A DNA stretch of 64,000 nt from Chenopodium formosanum. Its lineage: Eukaryota; Streptophyta; Magnoliopsida; Caryophyllales; Amaranthaceae. The notes below the pieces were generated by a model. It worked only from the letters and a program-made list of their open reading frames with translations, did no database searches and was not told the origin of the DNA. The DNA lies in contig CM044874.1 in NCBI GenBank assembly GCA_024500155.1, positions 39,192,384 to 39,256,383 of the forward strand, written 5' to 3'. Position numbers and translations under genes: made by a program. Positions 21,757 through 34,083 of this stretch are shown here, piece by piece. The first letter of the stretch is position 1. Every line of letters starts with the position of its first letter.

Positions 21757-21847
21757 CTACTTGTTACGTTTAGACGCACGCCTTCCTTGTCCCTTCTTTG
21801 GAGGTCCTTTTCCACGACGCTTCAACATTTGATTCTTACTCAAGCGC
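21757..21847 (-). CDS. MRPS33: Mitochondrial ribosomal protein mS33, exon 2
   Basis: Terminal exon. The minus-strand acceptor CAG (21848-21850) is followed by G, which completes a Glu codon. It then reads RLSKNQMLKRRGKGPPKKGQ, continuing GRRASKRNK and TAG at 21757-21759. This basic tail is the usual plant mS33 C-terminus. The join to exon 1 (29507) is in phase and gives a 103-residue protein, the normal size for the family. Confidence 0.9.
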
Positions 21848-24800
21848 CTGGATGCATAGTAGATAAGTCAGCCAAGATATATAAAAATCAAACCTAACGA
21901 TGAAATATAGAAGTATGTACATCAATACATAACTATGGGCCACAAATCAACATTGATATATGCATATATGGCACAATTCAACTATATTTTGTTACTGTCT
22001 GGTTAGTAAAAGTACAACTAAGTTTAGTACTAGTATTCGAATGCTTTCATTTACTTCTGCATGAACTATCACTGAACCATTGCTAAATTAAATTAAAATT
22101 GTTTTAAAATGATAAATTAAAATAGAAATAAAAAAGAAGATTAAAATGACTGAATAAAGAATAACAAGCTATGGATAACAGCCAAAAGAAAACCTTTGAG
22201 TAAACTTAAGACCAGTTCATTCACAAACAAAGGCCTTAAGAGAAAAACAGTGACTTTTTTACTTCAGCTTGTCACACTTAGGTCATACACATTGCTCTTA
22301 GCAGCAAGTCATGGCAATTCGACAGGATGGCAAGATAAACAACTACACACTGTAAACTGGGAAGAAAAAACTTCATTTTGCTTCTTTTGCCCACTTTAAC
22401 AGTTCATTCAATTCTTTCTTATCCAAGAAATTTGTTTTTGAAAGTAAATGGATTTGATGAAGCAACAAAGAGATGGCTTTAAATAGATAATTTCGACCCA
22501 TACATAAAACCTCATTCTGTACCTTGTGCTGATTCAAGATTGATGTACTATCCTGCATACCTTAATTGTTACCGAAAGTTACAAAGCTACTCTGGAAAAT
22601 TTTCAGTGTTTTCCAGATCTTTTCAAACTTTTATATCACACCAAGATAACTGAGACCATGAGGTTGTTATACTTGATATATAACTATACAGAATGATGAT
22701 GGAGATATGGCAGAGGTATTGCACATTGATATGCCACCTTGTCATTTGATGATATGTAAGCTTGCATAAATATTCAAAAGGCAAGACCTCAAGAAAGATT
22801 TTTGAGAAATCACTTAGGAATTCATGCCATTTCTTCCTAGGTAGACCATATCAAGAACATGCACAAAATAAATTAGTGACCTAGGCAAGACAAAATTCGA
22901 ACTTGCATTTTGCATATTTTGCCACCCAAGTAAAGGTAGTAAGTATGCTCTTGAATGCTAGAGATTTTGACAAGGTAATGCTAGAAAAAAGGATGGCTTA
23001 TGTACAAGAAATGTGAGAAGTTGCTCAGACATAATTTTTGATATGGATTTATGCCTCACTCTATTCAAACATTGACATGAAGATAATTTCTTTAGTAAGG
23101 CTTTACTCTAATCACCTTGTGTAGGTGTTCAAATATGAATCTTTTATGCTGTGATGTGGCAAGTAAGGTTTGGTCTAATTCTCATGCCTAAATCTTTATA
23201 TTTTTGCAGCGTCTTAATTTTGTCTTTGAAAGTCATATCTTTATGGTTCTCTCTGAATTTTCTTGTTTTGGTCTAGCTGGTGTGAATTTTTCTAATCTAA
23301 TTTGACAAAATGAGTAAAAAGAATAAAGTGATGAAAGCAAAGACCAACTCCTAGAAGTTGCCTAATGGATTTCTTACCAAATTAACAAGATTAACTTAAT
23401 TCAATGGGTGGCCTTGCCAATTAAATCTATCTATTGATGCAAACAAGAACACCTCTATTCCATTGACAAGTTGAAGAATTCACCAAACAAGAGTTTGTTT
23501 AAGACTTAACCCTGTGTTGAACTTGATATACTTATGGGTGCATAACAATGTATAAAATGTGTTTGGTGCAATTGATGAAGTGTCTAAGTGCACAATAATT
23601 AAGAAAATTAAAAGGATTTATATAAGTAGTATCAGGTGGCTTTGGATTACTTTGTGTTTGTACAAGTGCAACCTTCTAAATTTTGACAGAAGATGAGATT
23701 TTTCCAATTGGCCCAAAAAGATAGGAAAAATTGAGTGAAAGCTTATTGTTTACCAATATGTTGCTTGAATATATTTTACAAGCAACTATATGGCGAAAGG
23801 GAATCTGGCAATTTATTAACATAGATTATCAGATTTGTGATTCTAGATTCTCACTATGTCACTTTTAAATTTCCAAGTGAGTTGCACTGTCTTAACTTTT
23901 ATCCATCTTCATTGACCTTTTACTTCCTTATTTATCCCCACTACTTATCTCGTCACAAGTTGCTAGAATTTGCATAATTTTGAAGTTTCAATTAGTCAAT
24001 AAACATAATGTTTTTAGTATTAATAATCTTCATATATCATCACCCTTCATCAATTTCATGATTTACTTTATAATAGTAACTCGAAAATTTGAACAGTAAT
24101 AGTTACTTATTTGTTGCTACTTTTTACCGGCCATTCCTACATAGCTATTTCAAAATACTACAAAACTCCACTGTCCGTGTAATGGGTTACTGATTGCATG
24201 TTTTACATGTTCATTAAAAAAAAAGTAAGTTTTGGGATGCAGCCCAAGCCAATCATGTTCCGTACCTTCTAAACCATCCTTTAGTGCCTCAGAGTAGGAA
24301 ATTAACTAGGGTCATTGATCTAAGTATCCATAAAATGCATTGTCTTAGTATAAAATTTGAGTTGCTGAATTTATATTTGAATGGGTAGTGTCTACTTCTA
24401 AAGCACCACCTACATGCTACAGTAAAAGAGAAAACATATACCCAAATAACGCCAAGGATTGTGACCATATAACAAACTCCCAAATACCATGTGCAGTCTA
24501 AGACAATGTTTCATTTTGATGAACACTCTGCTTTAAGGATATCACTTAAAAAGCCCCTGCTGATATACCTACAAACATGGCCACTATAGACCCTGAGAGA
24601 TAAACATAAAAGCCAACTTGTAGACAACATTATTGAGAACCTAAATTTGCATAAAGTACCCAAATGTTATATAGTAATTACTGATTACTTCAACTTGCGA
24701 CTCTCTCGAAAAACAAAGAAATTGAAGACTAAGCATACTTCAATCCAATCAATAGCCACTCTTATTCAAATTTAAAATACAAATATTCTATTAGTATGTT

Positions 24801-24872
24801 TGGATACTAATGGTGGTGGGAAGCCACTTTTCTCCAATATAATTATGAATTTCTTCCCTTCCCCTCCCTTTC
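21848..24872. other. mS33 intron, downstream part
   Basis: AT-rich sequence with no exon or complete element that I can recognise. It ends with CTTTC (24868-24872), the left target duplication of the retrotransposon. Confidence 0.6.
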
Positions 24873-25589
24873 TGATGCAAGTCTAAGCATGGAGAACTTC
24901 GAAGATTTGCTTATCATGCATCAAGATAGCTTGTCCCTAAACATTGATTCAAGCCAAGCATTGCATGGACACTTTCTTGGATATCAAAGCAAAGCCACGG
25001 TTTGCTTAGTGGTTTTTCTTGGAGTCTAGTTCACTTTCTTGAACTTTCTTGAATTTTCTTTACTTAGATTTTGCTTACAAGTTTTTACCTTTCACTTGAA
25101 AGGGTTTTTCTTGGTTCAAGCATTAGGATCTTTAATCTTTATTTAGTTCTTTAATTTTTATTTATTTATTAAGTTGCTTTAAAAATCAGTTAGTTAGCAA
25201 AATAAATCAGTTTGGTGTATGCTTGTGCGCCAAGGTGCTTGCTCTTCAAGCAAGTTAGAATTCTAGTTTAATTAGGATTGAATTAGGGACTTGTCCTAAT
25301 CTTCCTAGGTAAACTAAGTCTTATAAATAGGGTTGTAAACACACGAATAAATATACATAGATTAATATTCAGATTTATTTCTTAAGTTGCATACTTGAGT
25401 TTTGGTTGATTGCGATCAATTGCTGTTTTGCTTGTTTTAGTTAAAACATTCGTTTGGATTGATTAATTAGGTGGATTCTTAATTGATTAATCTTAGTTTT
25501 TGTGTAATTCTTGGTGGATTTCCTGTATAGAATTAGACTTAAACATATCCCTTGTGTTTTGTTGATTTTCGGATCAATAATTCACATCA
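24873..25589 (+). repeat. 5' LTR of the young gypsy element
   Basis: 717 bp. A TATA box TATAAATAG is at 25322-25330, about 270 bp from the right edge. The first 157 bp are the copy of the polyprotein tail that is translated in the 3' LTR. Confidence 0.95.
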
Positions 25590-25593
25590 TCTT

Positions 25594-25606
25594 TGGTATC
25601 AGAGCC
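25594..25606 (+). other. Primer binding site (initiator tRNA-Met)
   Basis: TGGTATCAGAGCC four bases after the 5' LTR, the standard primer site complementary to the 3' end of initiator tRNA-Met. Confidence 0.9.
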
Positions 25607-25881
25607 AGGTTACGCAACTTCGGAAAAAATTAAACTGGGAACAATTGGCTGGGAATTTTTGAGTGATTCTTTTTGTATTGAACTCTAAAAACGTCCAGCT
25701 ATCACCATATAAAATTTCATAATTTTTAGTTGAGTAACGCGTTTTACACAGCCTCAAACATTTGGTGTTTGTGCACTGATTTGCGGATGGGAGTCCGGTT
25801 TTTGTGTTGCCTAGTTTTCCTTCAAGATTCGATCTTTTAATCAAGATTTTTGCATAAACTGACTTGGTTTGTGTAGGAATC

Positions 25882-28509
25882 ATGAGTGACGAGGAGGTTC
25901 CACACGTTCCAAGGGGATTAACCTTAGAACAGGCTCAAAATCTTAGAAGAGATAGGCGAATTAACGAGTTGGCAGCAAGGATGGATGAGATATTAAAAAG
26001 GCTTGATACTCTTGCTGGAGGTTCTTCAAGGAAAGGGAATTCTAACCCTAATTCTGGTTCAAGTGAGGAAGAACAACCAAGGAGGAACCCAAGGAGGCCA
26101 CAAAACAATTATTCTTCAAGTGATGAATCACCAAGGCCTAGGAGAAGAGATAGACCAAAGGATGATGATAGGAACCTTAGATTAGATCTTCCCGAATTCA
26201 ATGGGAGTATGAATGAACCTGAAAAATACTTTGAGTGGATTAGAAGGGCCGAGACACTTTTTGATTACAAGGAGTATGATGAAAGGAAAAGATGCAAATT
26301 GGCTGAATTAAAACTGATCGGTTATGCTAGTCTTTGGTATGATAATCTAAAGAAGAAAAGGCATAAGGAGGGGCGTGCAAGAATCTCAACTTGGGAACAA
26401 CTCAAGAAGCACATGAAAAAAAGGTTCGTACCTAGTGATTATATTCAAGATGTTTATCTTAAGATGCAACTTTTTAAACAAAATTCTATGACTGTTGAGA
26501 ATTATATTGGTGAATTTGAAAAGTTATGCATGCTATGTGGCTTAGAAGAGATTGTTGAGCATAAGATTGCTAGATTTACTTCGGGGTTGAATGATAATAT
26601 TGCTGAAAAAGTTGAATTGCAACAATATTGGTCCTTTGAGGATGTTTGCAAGGTAGCTTTGAAAGTTGAAAAACAGATAAAGGGGAAGAAAGGGACGTAC
26701 ACTAAGCCCTTTGTAAAAGGTTTCACTAAACCTTTTGAGAAGAACAGCTTGGAGAAAAGTGGTTCTAGTTCGAACTACAAGGAGACTAAATCAAAATTTG
26801 AAGCTCCTAAAAAGCTTGTTGAGGATAGGAAGTGCTTCAAGTGTGGTAGTGTTGGTCACATTGCAACTAATTGTCCATCAAAAAGAGTAATGACTGCTCA
26901 AGAGTGGGAACAAGAACAAGCTAAGTGTGAGCAAGGTAGTGACTATGTAGAAGAGAACGAAGAGGAAAACTTTGAAGAAGAGGAGGGGCATATTGACGAA
27001 ATTGATCCCGAGACTCATGGTCAAAGTTTGGTTCTAAGAAGGGCGCTACACTCTAAAACCGTACCTATGGAAAACAATCAAAGGGAGAAAATCTTTCTTA
27101 CAAGGTGCAAGGTAGAAGATAGGTTGTGTGATATGATCATAGACACGGGGAGTTGCACTAATGTGGTATCTACTACTTTGGTAGACAAATTGAAGTGGCC
27201 AACTACTGAACATCCAAGCCCTTATAAGCTTCATTGGCTTAATAATTCGAGTGATGTTAAGGTAACTAAACAAGCCTTAATCTCCTTTTCAATTGGTAAA
27301 TTTCATGATAAAGTTTTGTGTGATGTTTGTCCTATGGATGCTTGTCATATACTATTAGGCCGTCCTTGGCAATATGATAGATTTGTGAAGTTTGATGGAA
27401 GGACTAATGTGTATGTTGTGAGAAAAGGAGAAAAAGAGAGACCGGTTGCTTTAAAACCTTTGATAAGCAACAAGCCTTCTAATGTTACCTCTAATTCGAA
27501 GAGTTCTTATTTGATTAGTGAGAGGGAATTAGAAAAAGAGATTTGCAGCAACAATGTGGTATATATACTTGTTTCTAATGAGATTCGAATTGATCAAGAT
27601 AAACAAGCAAAGAGGCCGTATAAATTGGAATCTGTTTTAGAAGAATTCAAGGATGTCTTTCCTAAGGAATTACCTCCGGGACTACCTCCTATTCGTGGGA
27701 TAGAGCATCAAATTGACTTGATTCCGGGAGCACCATTACCTAATAAGGCAGCCTATAGAAGTAATCCGGAAGAAACAAAGGAGATGCAAAGGCAAATTGA
27801 AGAGCTTATGACTAGAGGATACGTGAGGGAAAGTATGAGCCCTTGTGCCGTGCCTACTTTACTTGTCCCAAAGAAAGATGGGAGTTAGCGCATGTGTATA
27901 GATAGTAGGAGTGTGAATAACATCACTATCAAATACCGATTTCCTATTCCAAGATTAGATGATCTACTTGATGAACTACATGGTTCACAGTTGTTTTCTA
28001 AGATTGATCTTATGAGTGGTTATTATCAAGTTCGAACAAGAATAGAGAAAGTAAATGACATGTACAAAGCTAGAGCAAACAAGCATAGAAAGCAACAAAG
28101 TTACACTGTTGGAGACTTGGTATGGTCACATTTGAGAAAGGAAAGATTTCCAGGAAAACGCAAGAATAAGTTGATGCCTAGAAGTGAAGGTCATTTCAAG
28201 ATTGTTGAGAAGATCAATGACAATGCTTATAAGTTAGAACTTCCGGGAGAATATGGAGTTAGTGCTACATTCAATGTTGGCGATTTGGCTAAGTATATTC
28301 CTGATGAGGAACTTCGAGATTTGAGGACAAATTCTTTCGAAGAAGAGGAGGATGATGCAAGTCTAAGCATGGAGAACTTCGAAGATTTGCTTATCATGCA
28401 TCAAGATAGCTTGTCCCTAAACATTGATTCAAGCCAAGCATTGCATGGACACTTTCTTGGATATCAAAGCAAAGCCACGGTTTGCTTAGTGGTTTTTCTT
28501 GGAGTCTAG
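25882..28509 (+). pseudogene. Fused gag-pol with internal deletion and one stop
   Basis: One frame from MSDEEVPHVP (25882; an in-frame ATG at 25864 is also possible) to 28509, interrupted only by TAG at 27886-27888 within KKDGS*RMC, where a Trp codon is usual. The order is capsid (LDLPEFNGSMNEPEKYFEW), CCHC knuckle CFKCGSVGHIATNC near residue 323, protease IIDTGSC near 423, and RT N-terminus to FSKIDLMSGYYQVR. At about 28035 it jumps in frame to the integrase C-terminal end (KVNDMYKARANKHRKQQ). The RT YxDD, RNase H and integrase DDE core are absent. The last 51 residues are encoded by the LTR. Confidence 0.9.
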
Positions 28510-29069
28510 TTCACTTTCTTGAACTTTCTTGAATTTTCTTTACTTAGATTTTGCTTACAAGTTTTTACCTTTCACTTGAAAGGGTTTTTCTTGGTTCAAG
28601 CATTAGGATCTTTAATCTTTATTTAGTTCTTTAATTTTTATTTATTTATTAAGTTGCTTTAAAAATCAGTTAGTTAGCAAAATAAATCAGTTTGGTGTAT
28701 GCTTGTGCGCCAAGGTGCTTGCTCTTCAAGCAAGTTAGAATTCTAGTTTAATTAGGATTGAATTAGGGACTTGTCCTAATCTTCCTAGGTAAACTAAGTC
28801 TTATAAATAGGGCTGTAAACACACGAATAAATATACATAGATTAATATTCAGATTTATTTCTTAAGTTGCATACTTGAGTTTTGGTTGATTGCGATCAAT
28901 TGCTGTTTTGCTTGTTTTAGTTAAAACATTCGTTTGGATTGATTAATTAGGTGGATTCTTAATTGATTAATCTTAGTTTTTGTGTAATTCTTGGTGGATT
29001 TCCTGTATAGAATTAGACTTAAACATATCCCTTGTGTTTTGTTGATTTTCGGATCAATAATTCACATCA
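28353..29069 (+). repeat. 3' LTR of the young gypsy element
   Basis: 717 bp, one base different from the 5' LTR. The gag-pol frame continues into it and stops at 28507-28509. Confidence 0.95.
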
Positions 29070-29074
29070 CTTTC

Positions 29075-29506
29075 ACTAATGTATTCTTACAATACACGAC
29101 ACTGTTGTGTTTGAAAAGAATAAATGAGCTTGCATTTCCCCCTCTAACCCTTTTCCTAATACGGAATAATTTGATTAATTAAAAAGTACGGAATTCAATC
29201 CCTACATTTCCTTTATGTTCCACTCCATTCCCTCCCTCAACCCATATCAAAACAGAAACTAAATCCATCACTTTCCCTCCCCGTCTCTTACCTTTCGATT
29301 CGTCCCATTTAAACCTACCATATTTCTACTCATTGTTACTCAATTACTTAACAGATAAACACCGCAAACAAAACTCAATGAACAACAACACAGACAAAAG
29401 CATTGGCAAACATTCGAACAGATGGTAGACATGTATAACCAAGCAACATAATGCCAAAAGACGAACAAAGAAAATGAATCAAGAAATGAAAAAGTAGTAG
29501 TTATAC
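29075..29506. other. mS33 intron, upstream part
   Basis: Remainder of the mS33 intron between the retrotransposon and exon 1. AT-rich, nothing coding. Confidence 0.6.
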
Positions 29507-29727
29507 TCTTGTTGTTGGCGATCCATGATAAGAGGGTCATCATGCTTAACATCGTAAGGGTACCACTCAGCAACTTTGTCACCAATAAGTTTCTTCCTAA
29601 GTACCTTATGAGCGGATCGTTGGGCAGTAAGGTTAAGGACATGCCCAAATATGTGTGCCCTCGCTTCAGCCACTCCTTTCACCACTGCCGATGCCACCAC
29701 ATTCTTTAGCGCTGCCGCCGAACTCAT
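29507..29727 (-). CDS. MRPS33: Mitochondrial ribosomal protein mS33, exon 1
   Basis: Small subunit protein of the mitochondrial ribosome. From ATG at 29727 it reads MSSAAALKNVVASAVVKGVA, then EARAHIFGHVL and KVLRKKLIGDKVAEWYPYD, ending DRQQQ plus two bases (GA) before the donor GTATAAC. The body strongly matches plant mS33. The N-terminus is alanine-rich and lacks acidic residues, compatible with mitochondrial import. The gene runs towards the RRC1-like gene. Its two coding exons are 7.7 kb apart because of a retrotransposon in the intron (24873-29069). Without that element the intron would be about 3.5 kb. Confidence 0.92.
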
Positions 29728-29930
29728 CAATGGCAGAATTCTTAGACCTAAAATTTATAATCAGAATCAATTAACCACATTTTATAAAGTTAGGGAAATC
29801 GTTCAATAACTCATCAACATTCGTAGAAAAGATCTCTTACCGCAGAAGTTGCTTCAATGTAGGAGTGAAAACTCACAAGATGCTGTAAGGAGGATTTCAA
29901 TGGAGGCGAGGCAGCTTAAAACTGAAAATA
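29728..29930 (-). other. 5' UTR of mS33 with a probable UTR intron
   Basis: On the minus strand, TTCTGCG|GTAAGAG (donor, 29840) and TTTTAG|GTCTAAG (acceptor, 29748) bracket 29748-29840, a likely 5' UTR intron. The first exon would lie at 29841 and beyond. Its start is unknown, and only about 50-100 bp remain before LINE sequence begins. Confidence 0.5.
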
Positions 29931-30035
29931 ATTCAAATGGGCAAAAATAATTTTACTTTTGAAGCTAACATTGTTTTGTCTTACACAGGAGATGGGCTTT
30001 GCGGTGGTTGACCCAATTCAACCACCTCTAGCGCG

Positions 30036-30965
30036 ATGATCAGCCTTATTTGGAATTGTCAGGGGATTAAAAGTCCAACTACCCTGATTATTCCCATTTT
30101 GAAAAGACTTGTTGGGTCTTTTGACCCGGATTTCATTTTTCTTTCGAAAACTAAAAGTAATTCGGATGTAGTCTTTAATTGTCTTAGAAGCTTAGTTTTA
30201 ATTTTTATAAAGGTGTCAATCCTAGGGATCTTGGTGGTGGTTTGTGGCTAGGATGGAAAAACAAAACTTTGTTTGATGTTTTTGTTTATGTCAACTTCAA
30301 TGTTGTAGATGTCAACGATATTATTAATGAAAAATGGAGGTTGATTTTGGTGTACGGGGAACCTAGTACTTCACAAAGGGGGGAAGTTTGGGATTGTCTC
30401 AATGAATGGACTAATCCAAACATTAATTTACCAACCCACTTTAGTCGGCGATTTCAACCAAGTAGATACACAATTAGACAAATCCGGGGAGAAAATGTCT
30501 TCCACAAGAGGTGCAAATTTGTTTAATGAATGGAAAGCCTTAAATCATTTACATGATATCGTTTATGAGGGGCCTAAGTTTACTTGGTCTAATGGGAGAG
30601 AGGGGAACGAGCTAGTTTTAGAACGATTAGACAAGGGTTACGCTAATCCTTGTTGGCTAAATAAATTCCCACACGATCACATCATACACAAGCCCATTCA
30701 AATCTCGGATCATGCTCCAATTATTTTTAACAATCAACACTCTAAAAAGAAAAAAAGGAGCAACTACAAATTAGAACATTGGAGCCTTAATTACAGTGAA
30801 TGCATAGAAGCAGCACAAAGGGGATGGCAGGTAAATCAGAATGGATCCCCTATGTACAAACTAATGCGAAGAACTCAGCAAGCGAAAAGGAAATTAAGAG
30901 GTGGACTCTTGATAAAATGGAGGAGTGGAATGGGACTTGGGATAAATTTGAAAAAGACTTATTAG
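30036..30965 (+). pseudogene. LINE endonuclease, frameshifted
   Basis: APE-type endonuclease that would nick the target DNA. Starts MISLIWNCQGIKSPTT (the WNCRG-type opening). LVGDFNQVDTQLDKSG carries the catalytic GDFN, LERLDKGYAN follows, and SDHAPIIF holds the catalytic Asp-His. The reading crosses three frames (30036-30251, 30242-30526, 30402-30965). Confidence 0.82.
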
Positions 30966-32290
30966 AGGCCCAATTAATCATGGAAGACGAAGGTAATGAC
31001 GAGGAGTTTAAGGAAATCAACAAAAAATTGGAGGAATACTCTTCGAATCTCGTTGTTTATTGGAGACAAAGAGCAAAAATAAATTGGAATTATGCAGGGG
31101 AGAGGATGGAGAATGGATTACTGAAGAACATGAAATTGCGGGGATAGCAACAAACTACTTCAAGAACATATATGGGGAAAGTGACCCTCCTATTAATGGC
31201 ACCAGGAGGGGTGAAATTGAACAAGGAGTTAGAGGAATCACAAGAAATCTCACTGAGGATTAGAGAGATATGCTCTCCAAACCGTACTCAAGAAAGGAGA
31301 TAAAAAAAATGCTCTTTTTGCTATGAAACCGTGGAAAGCACCGGGGCCGGACGGGATTCCAGCAGGTTTTTATCAAAAAAATTGGAACTAGATTCAAAAT
31401 GATGTAATAGATGCAGTGCAATCGGCCCTCAAATCAGGTAACATTTTAAGAGAATTAAATTGCACAAACATAGCTTTGATTCCAAAATGTGATAACCCTG
31501 AAGCCATGGATAAACTTAGGCCAATTGGATTGTGTAATATCATTTACAAAATCATCTCAAAATGCATTACAAACAGACTAAGAAAGGTGATGAATGATCT
31601 AGTAGGCCAATTTCAAAACGCTTTCATTCCTAGTAGAGCTATTACTGACAATATCCTGATTGCCCATGAGTTGTTAGAAAATATTAGAAAAACAAAAAAA
31701 GGTGTTAGAGGAAAGCTTGCCATTAAAACGGATATGAGTAAAGCTTATGACCGAATTAAATGGGATTTTCTAGAAAAGGTGCTTTACAAGTTTGGTCTGC
31801 CTAATCTGATGATCAAGACCATTATGAACCGTGTTAGCTCGACTTCCCTCTCTGTAATCATAAATGGTTCTATAGGGGAAAGATTTGCTCCTAGATGTGG
31901 TTTGTGGCAAGGGGATCCCCTTTCCCCTTATTTATTCATTCTGTGTATGGAAGGTTTGTCGGGGTTAATTGGTATAGAAGAAAATCTTGGCAACATTGTA
32001 GGGGTCAGTGTGGCTTAGAGAGCTCCAAAAATTAGTCATCTTTTCTTTGCAGATGACTCGGTTTTCTTTGTTCAAAGCAAGGAAAAGTGTGTGCAGAATT
32101 TGAGTAAGGTACTTGATATCTACTGCAGAGCCTCAGGTCAGATTATAAACCAAGAAAAATCAGTGCTTCTCTCCGGTCCAAATTTGGATGATAATACTAT
32201 CACCAAATCCAGTGATCTCCTTGGTATAAAAAAAAAGCAACAATTTTGGGATTTATTTAGGCATCCCTGCTGACTTTGGGAATTCGAAGC
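30966..32290 (+). pseudogene. LINE reverse transcriptase, broken
   Basis: The RT core is at 31416-32018: LNCTNIALIPKCDNPE, LRPIGLCNIIYKIISKCI, AFIPSRAITDNIL, IKTDMSKAYDRIKWDFLE, then GLWQGDPLSPYLF. A TAG stop at 32016-32018 is followed in the same frame by HLFFADDSVFFV, which contains the catalytic ADD. Upstream the frame is interrupted at about 31147-31265 and by a TAG near 31389. Confidence 0.85.
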
Positions 32291-34083
32291 AACAGATTTT
32301 TGGTACCCTTATTGACAGAGTTAAAGACAGATTAACTGCTTGGAATGCTCTCTTTCTTTCTTATGCTGGGAGGTTAACATTAATCAAATCGGTTCTCTCC
32401 AACTTGGGAACCTATGTTCTTTCAGCTTTCAAATGCCCTATAAAAATATTGAAGAAAATTAACAGCATTGTGGCCAAGTTTTGGTGGTTGGGAAACAAAG
32501 CTGGCAAAGGAGTCTATTGGAGGAAATGGTCTCTTCTAACTCAAGAAAAGGAGAAAGGAGGGCTAGGAATTTTGGATGCTCGTTTTTTCAACCAAGCACT
32601 ACTTGCAAAGCAAGGATGGCGTATTATAAATGATCATGAGTCTCTAATCAGTAGAGTGTTTGGATCAAAATATGGTGTTAGCAAGGGGACCTTGTTTGAA
32701 GATTCTTGGGATAAAAGAAAAGTTGGTTCTTGGGGCTGGAATGGCATTAAGTGGGGTTTACAGGTTCTAAAAAATGGGTGTGCGTGGTCTTTAGGTGATG
32801 GGTGTTGTGCAAAAATTCACCATCCTTGGGTAAATGCTACTACACCAGAATGGAAGAACCAAGGAACTCACACAACTGAGACTATTCCTAGCTTGAAAAA
32901 AGATGATGGGAGGTGGGATCTGACCAAGTGATGCACCTGGTTTTCTGAGGACACTGTCAGAAATATTGAAAAAATTGTTCTAATGGAAACAGGCATTGAT
33001 GATCAGGTTTTTTGGACAACAAACAAAAATGGCATGTATACAATCAAGAGTGGTCATAGATTCCTTTTTGATGCAAATTACAGCAGGGATACTGCCTCAA
33101 CTTCAAGGAGCTCAAACACCTACAAATGGAAGAGATTTTGGAAGCTTGCTGGGACTTTGAAACAAAAAACTTTTATTTGGAAGATTTTGAATAGAGCTCT
33201 TCCAGTTGGCAGTGAAAGAAAAAAGGGTTTGGGTGATAAACACCATTGCGTTCTCTGCTGGGATTAGACAAATCAACAAAATGTCCACCTCGAGACACTT
33301 AAACATTTCTTTAGGGACTGCAATTTTGCTTGCCACGTGTGGAAAGGATGCAATCTAGGTTTCAATGTGGCCTCCCAAAGCAATATTCCAATTTCAGAAT
33401 GGATTGAAAACTGGCAACGAGCTCTTAGTGGTGCAGATAAAGGTTTGGAAGGAAGTTATCATCTTTTTATTGCAGGTTTGGAGTGCATCTGGGAAGCCAG
33501 AAATGCTGTAATTTTCAAAAGCTCAAGTACTAATCCGTGGGGAGAAATAAAAAAAATGGAGCATAAAGTCACTCTAGCACTTAGGAAGTCATGCTTGAAG
33601 GATGTGAATGCTGATGAAGATCAACATCAGGGTCAACACCGGGAACAGGATCATGATCACCCTCCGAGGTTTGGTACCAGTTGCAATGTAGGTGTGTAGG
33701 ATCAACATAATCACTCCTTGATCACTGGTGCAGGTGTCTGCAATACCTCAAGGCTGGTGATGCAGAAATTAAAACTCAAAGGTGGTCAGAAGGGCTGGGC
33801 CTGGACCTTGAAGGGTGCTGATCAAAACCTTGTGCAGAGCCATGATTTCATCCCTCAGGATGACAATTCTATGAGCATGCTATGTGCTATTTATAATGGA
33901 ATGCAAGCTGCTCTTAATAACCACATCTGGCATCTGCAGGTTTGCTGTCAAGACACAAGAGTTGCACGCTGGCTGCAGGGAAGAAATTCAGAATTGCAGG
34001 AAGGAAGGATGTGGATTCACAAGATTAACAACTTATTGCCTTTCTTTCATTGTTTATCTAGTGTTTCTAATATTGGGGATTGA
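32291..34083 (+). pseudogene. LINE C-terminal region with RNase H, broken
   Basis: Holds the thumb/connection segment (FWWLGNKAGKGVYWRKW, GGLGILD), the plant LINE zinc-binding region (FWKLAGTLKQKTFIWKILNR, HHCVLCWD, 33130-33267) and a weak RNase H remnant (GWAWTLKGADQNLV and after, 33799-34083). Stops occur at 32929 and 33265, among others. Confidence 0.75.

Larger units (their letters stand above)
24873..29069 (+). mobile_element. Young internally deleted Ty3/gypsy element
   Basis: Two 717-bp LTRs (TGATGCAAG...TTCACATCA) enclose a PBS and a fused gag-pol frame. The target duplication CTTTC is at 24868-24872 and 29070-29074. The LTRs differ at a single base (position 25333 T, 28813 C), so the insertion is very recent. 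Most of RT, all of RNase H and the integrase core are missing, so it could only have moved with enzymes from a relative, unless it was deleted after landing. The gag and the C-terminal tail look like the CRM/Galadriel chromovirus branch. Confidence 0.95.

Noticed and set aside
25594..25610. tRNA gene suggested by tRNA-like words (also 5680-5699 and 59581-59598)
   Set aside because: These are primer binding sites complementary to tRNA 3' ends. No cloverleaf surrounds them.
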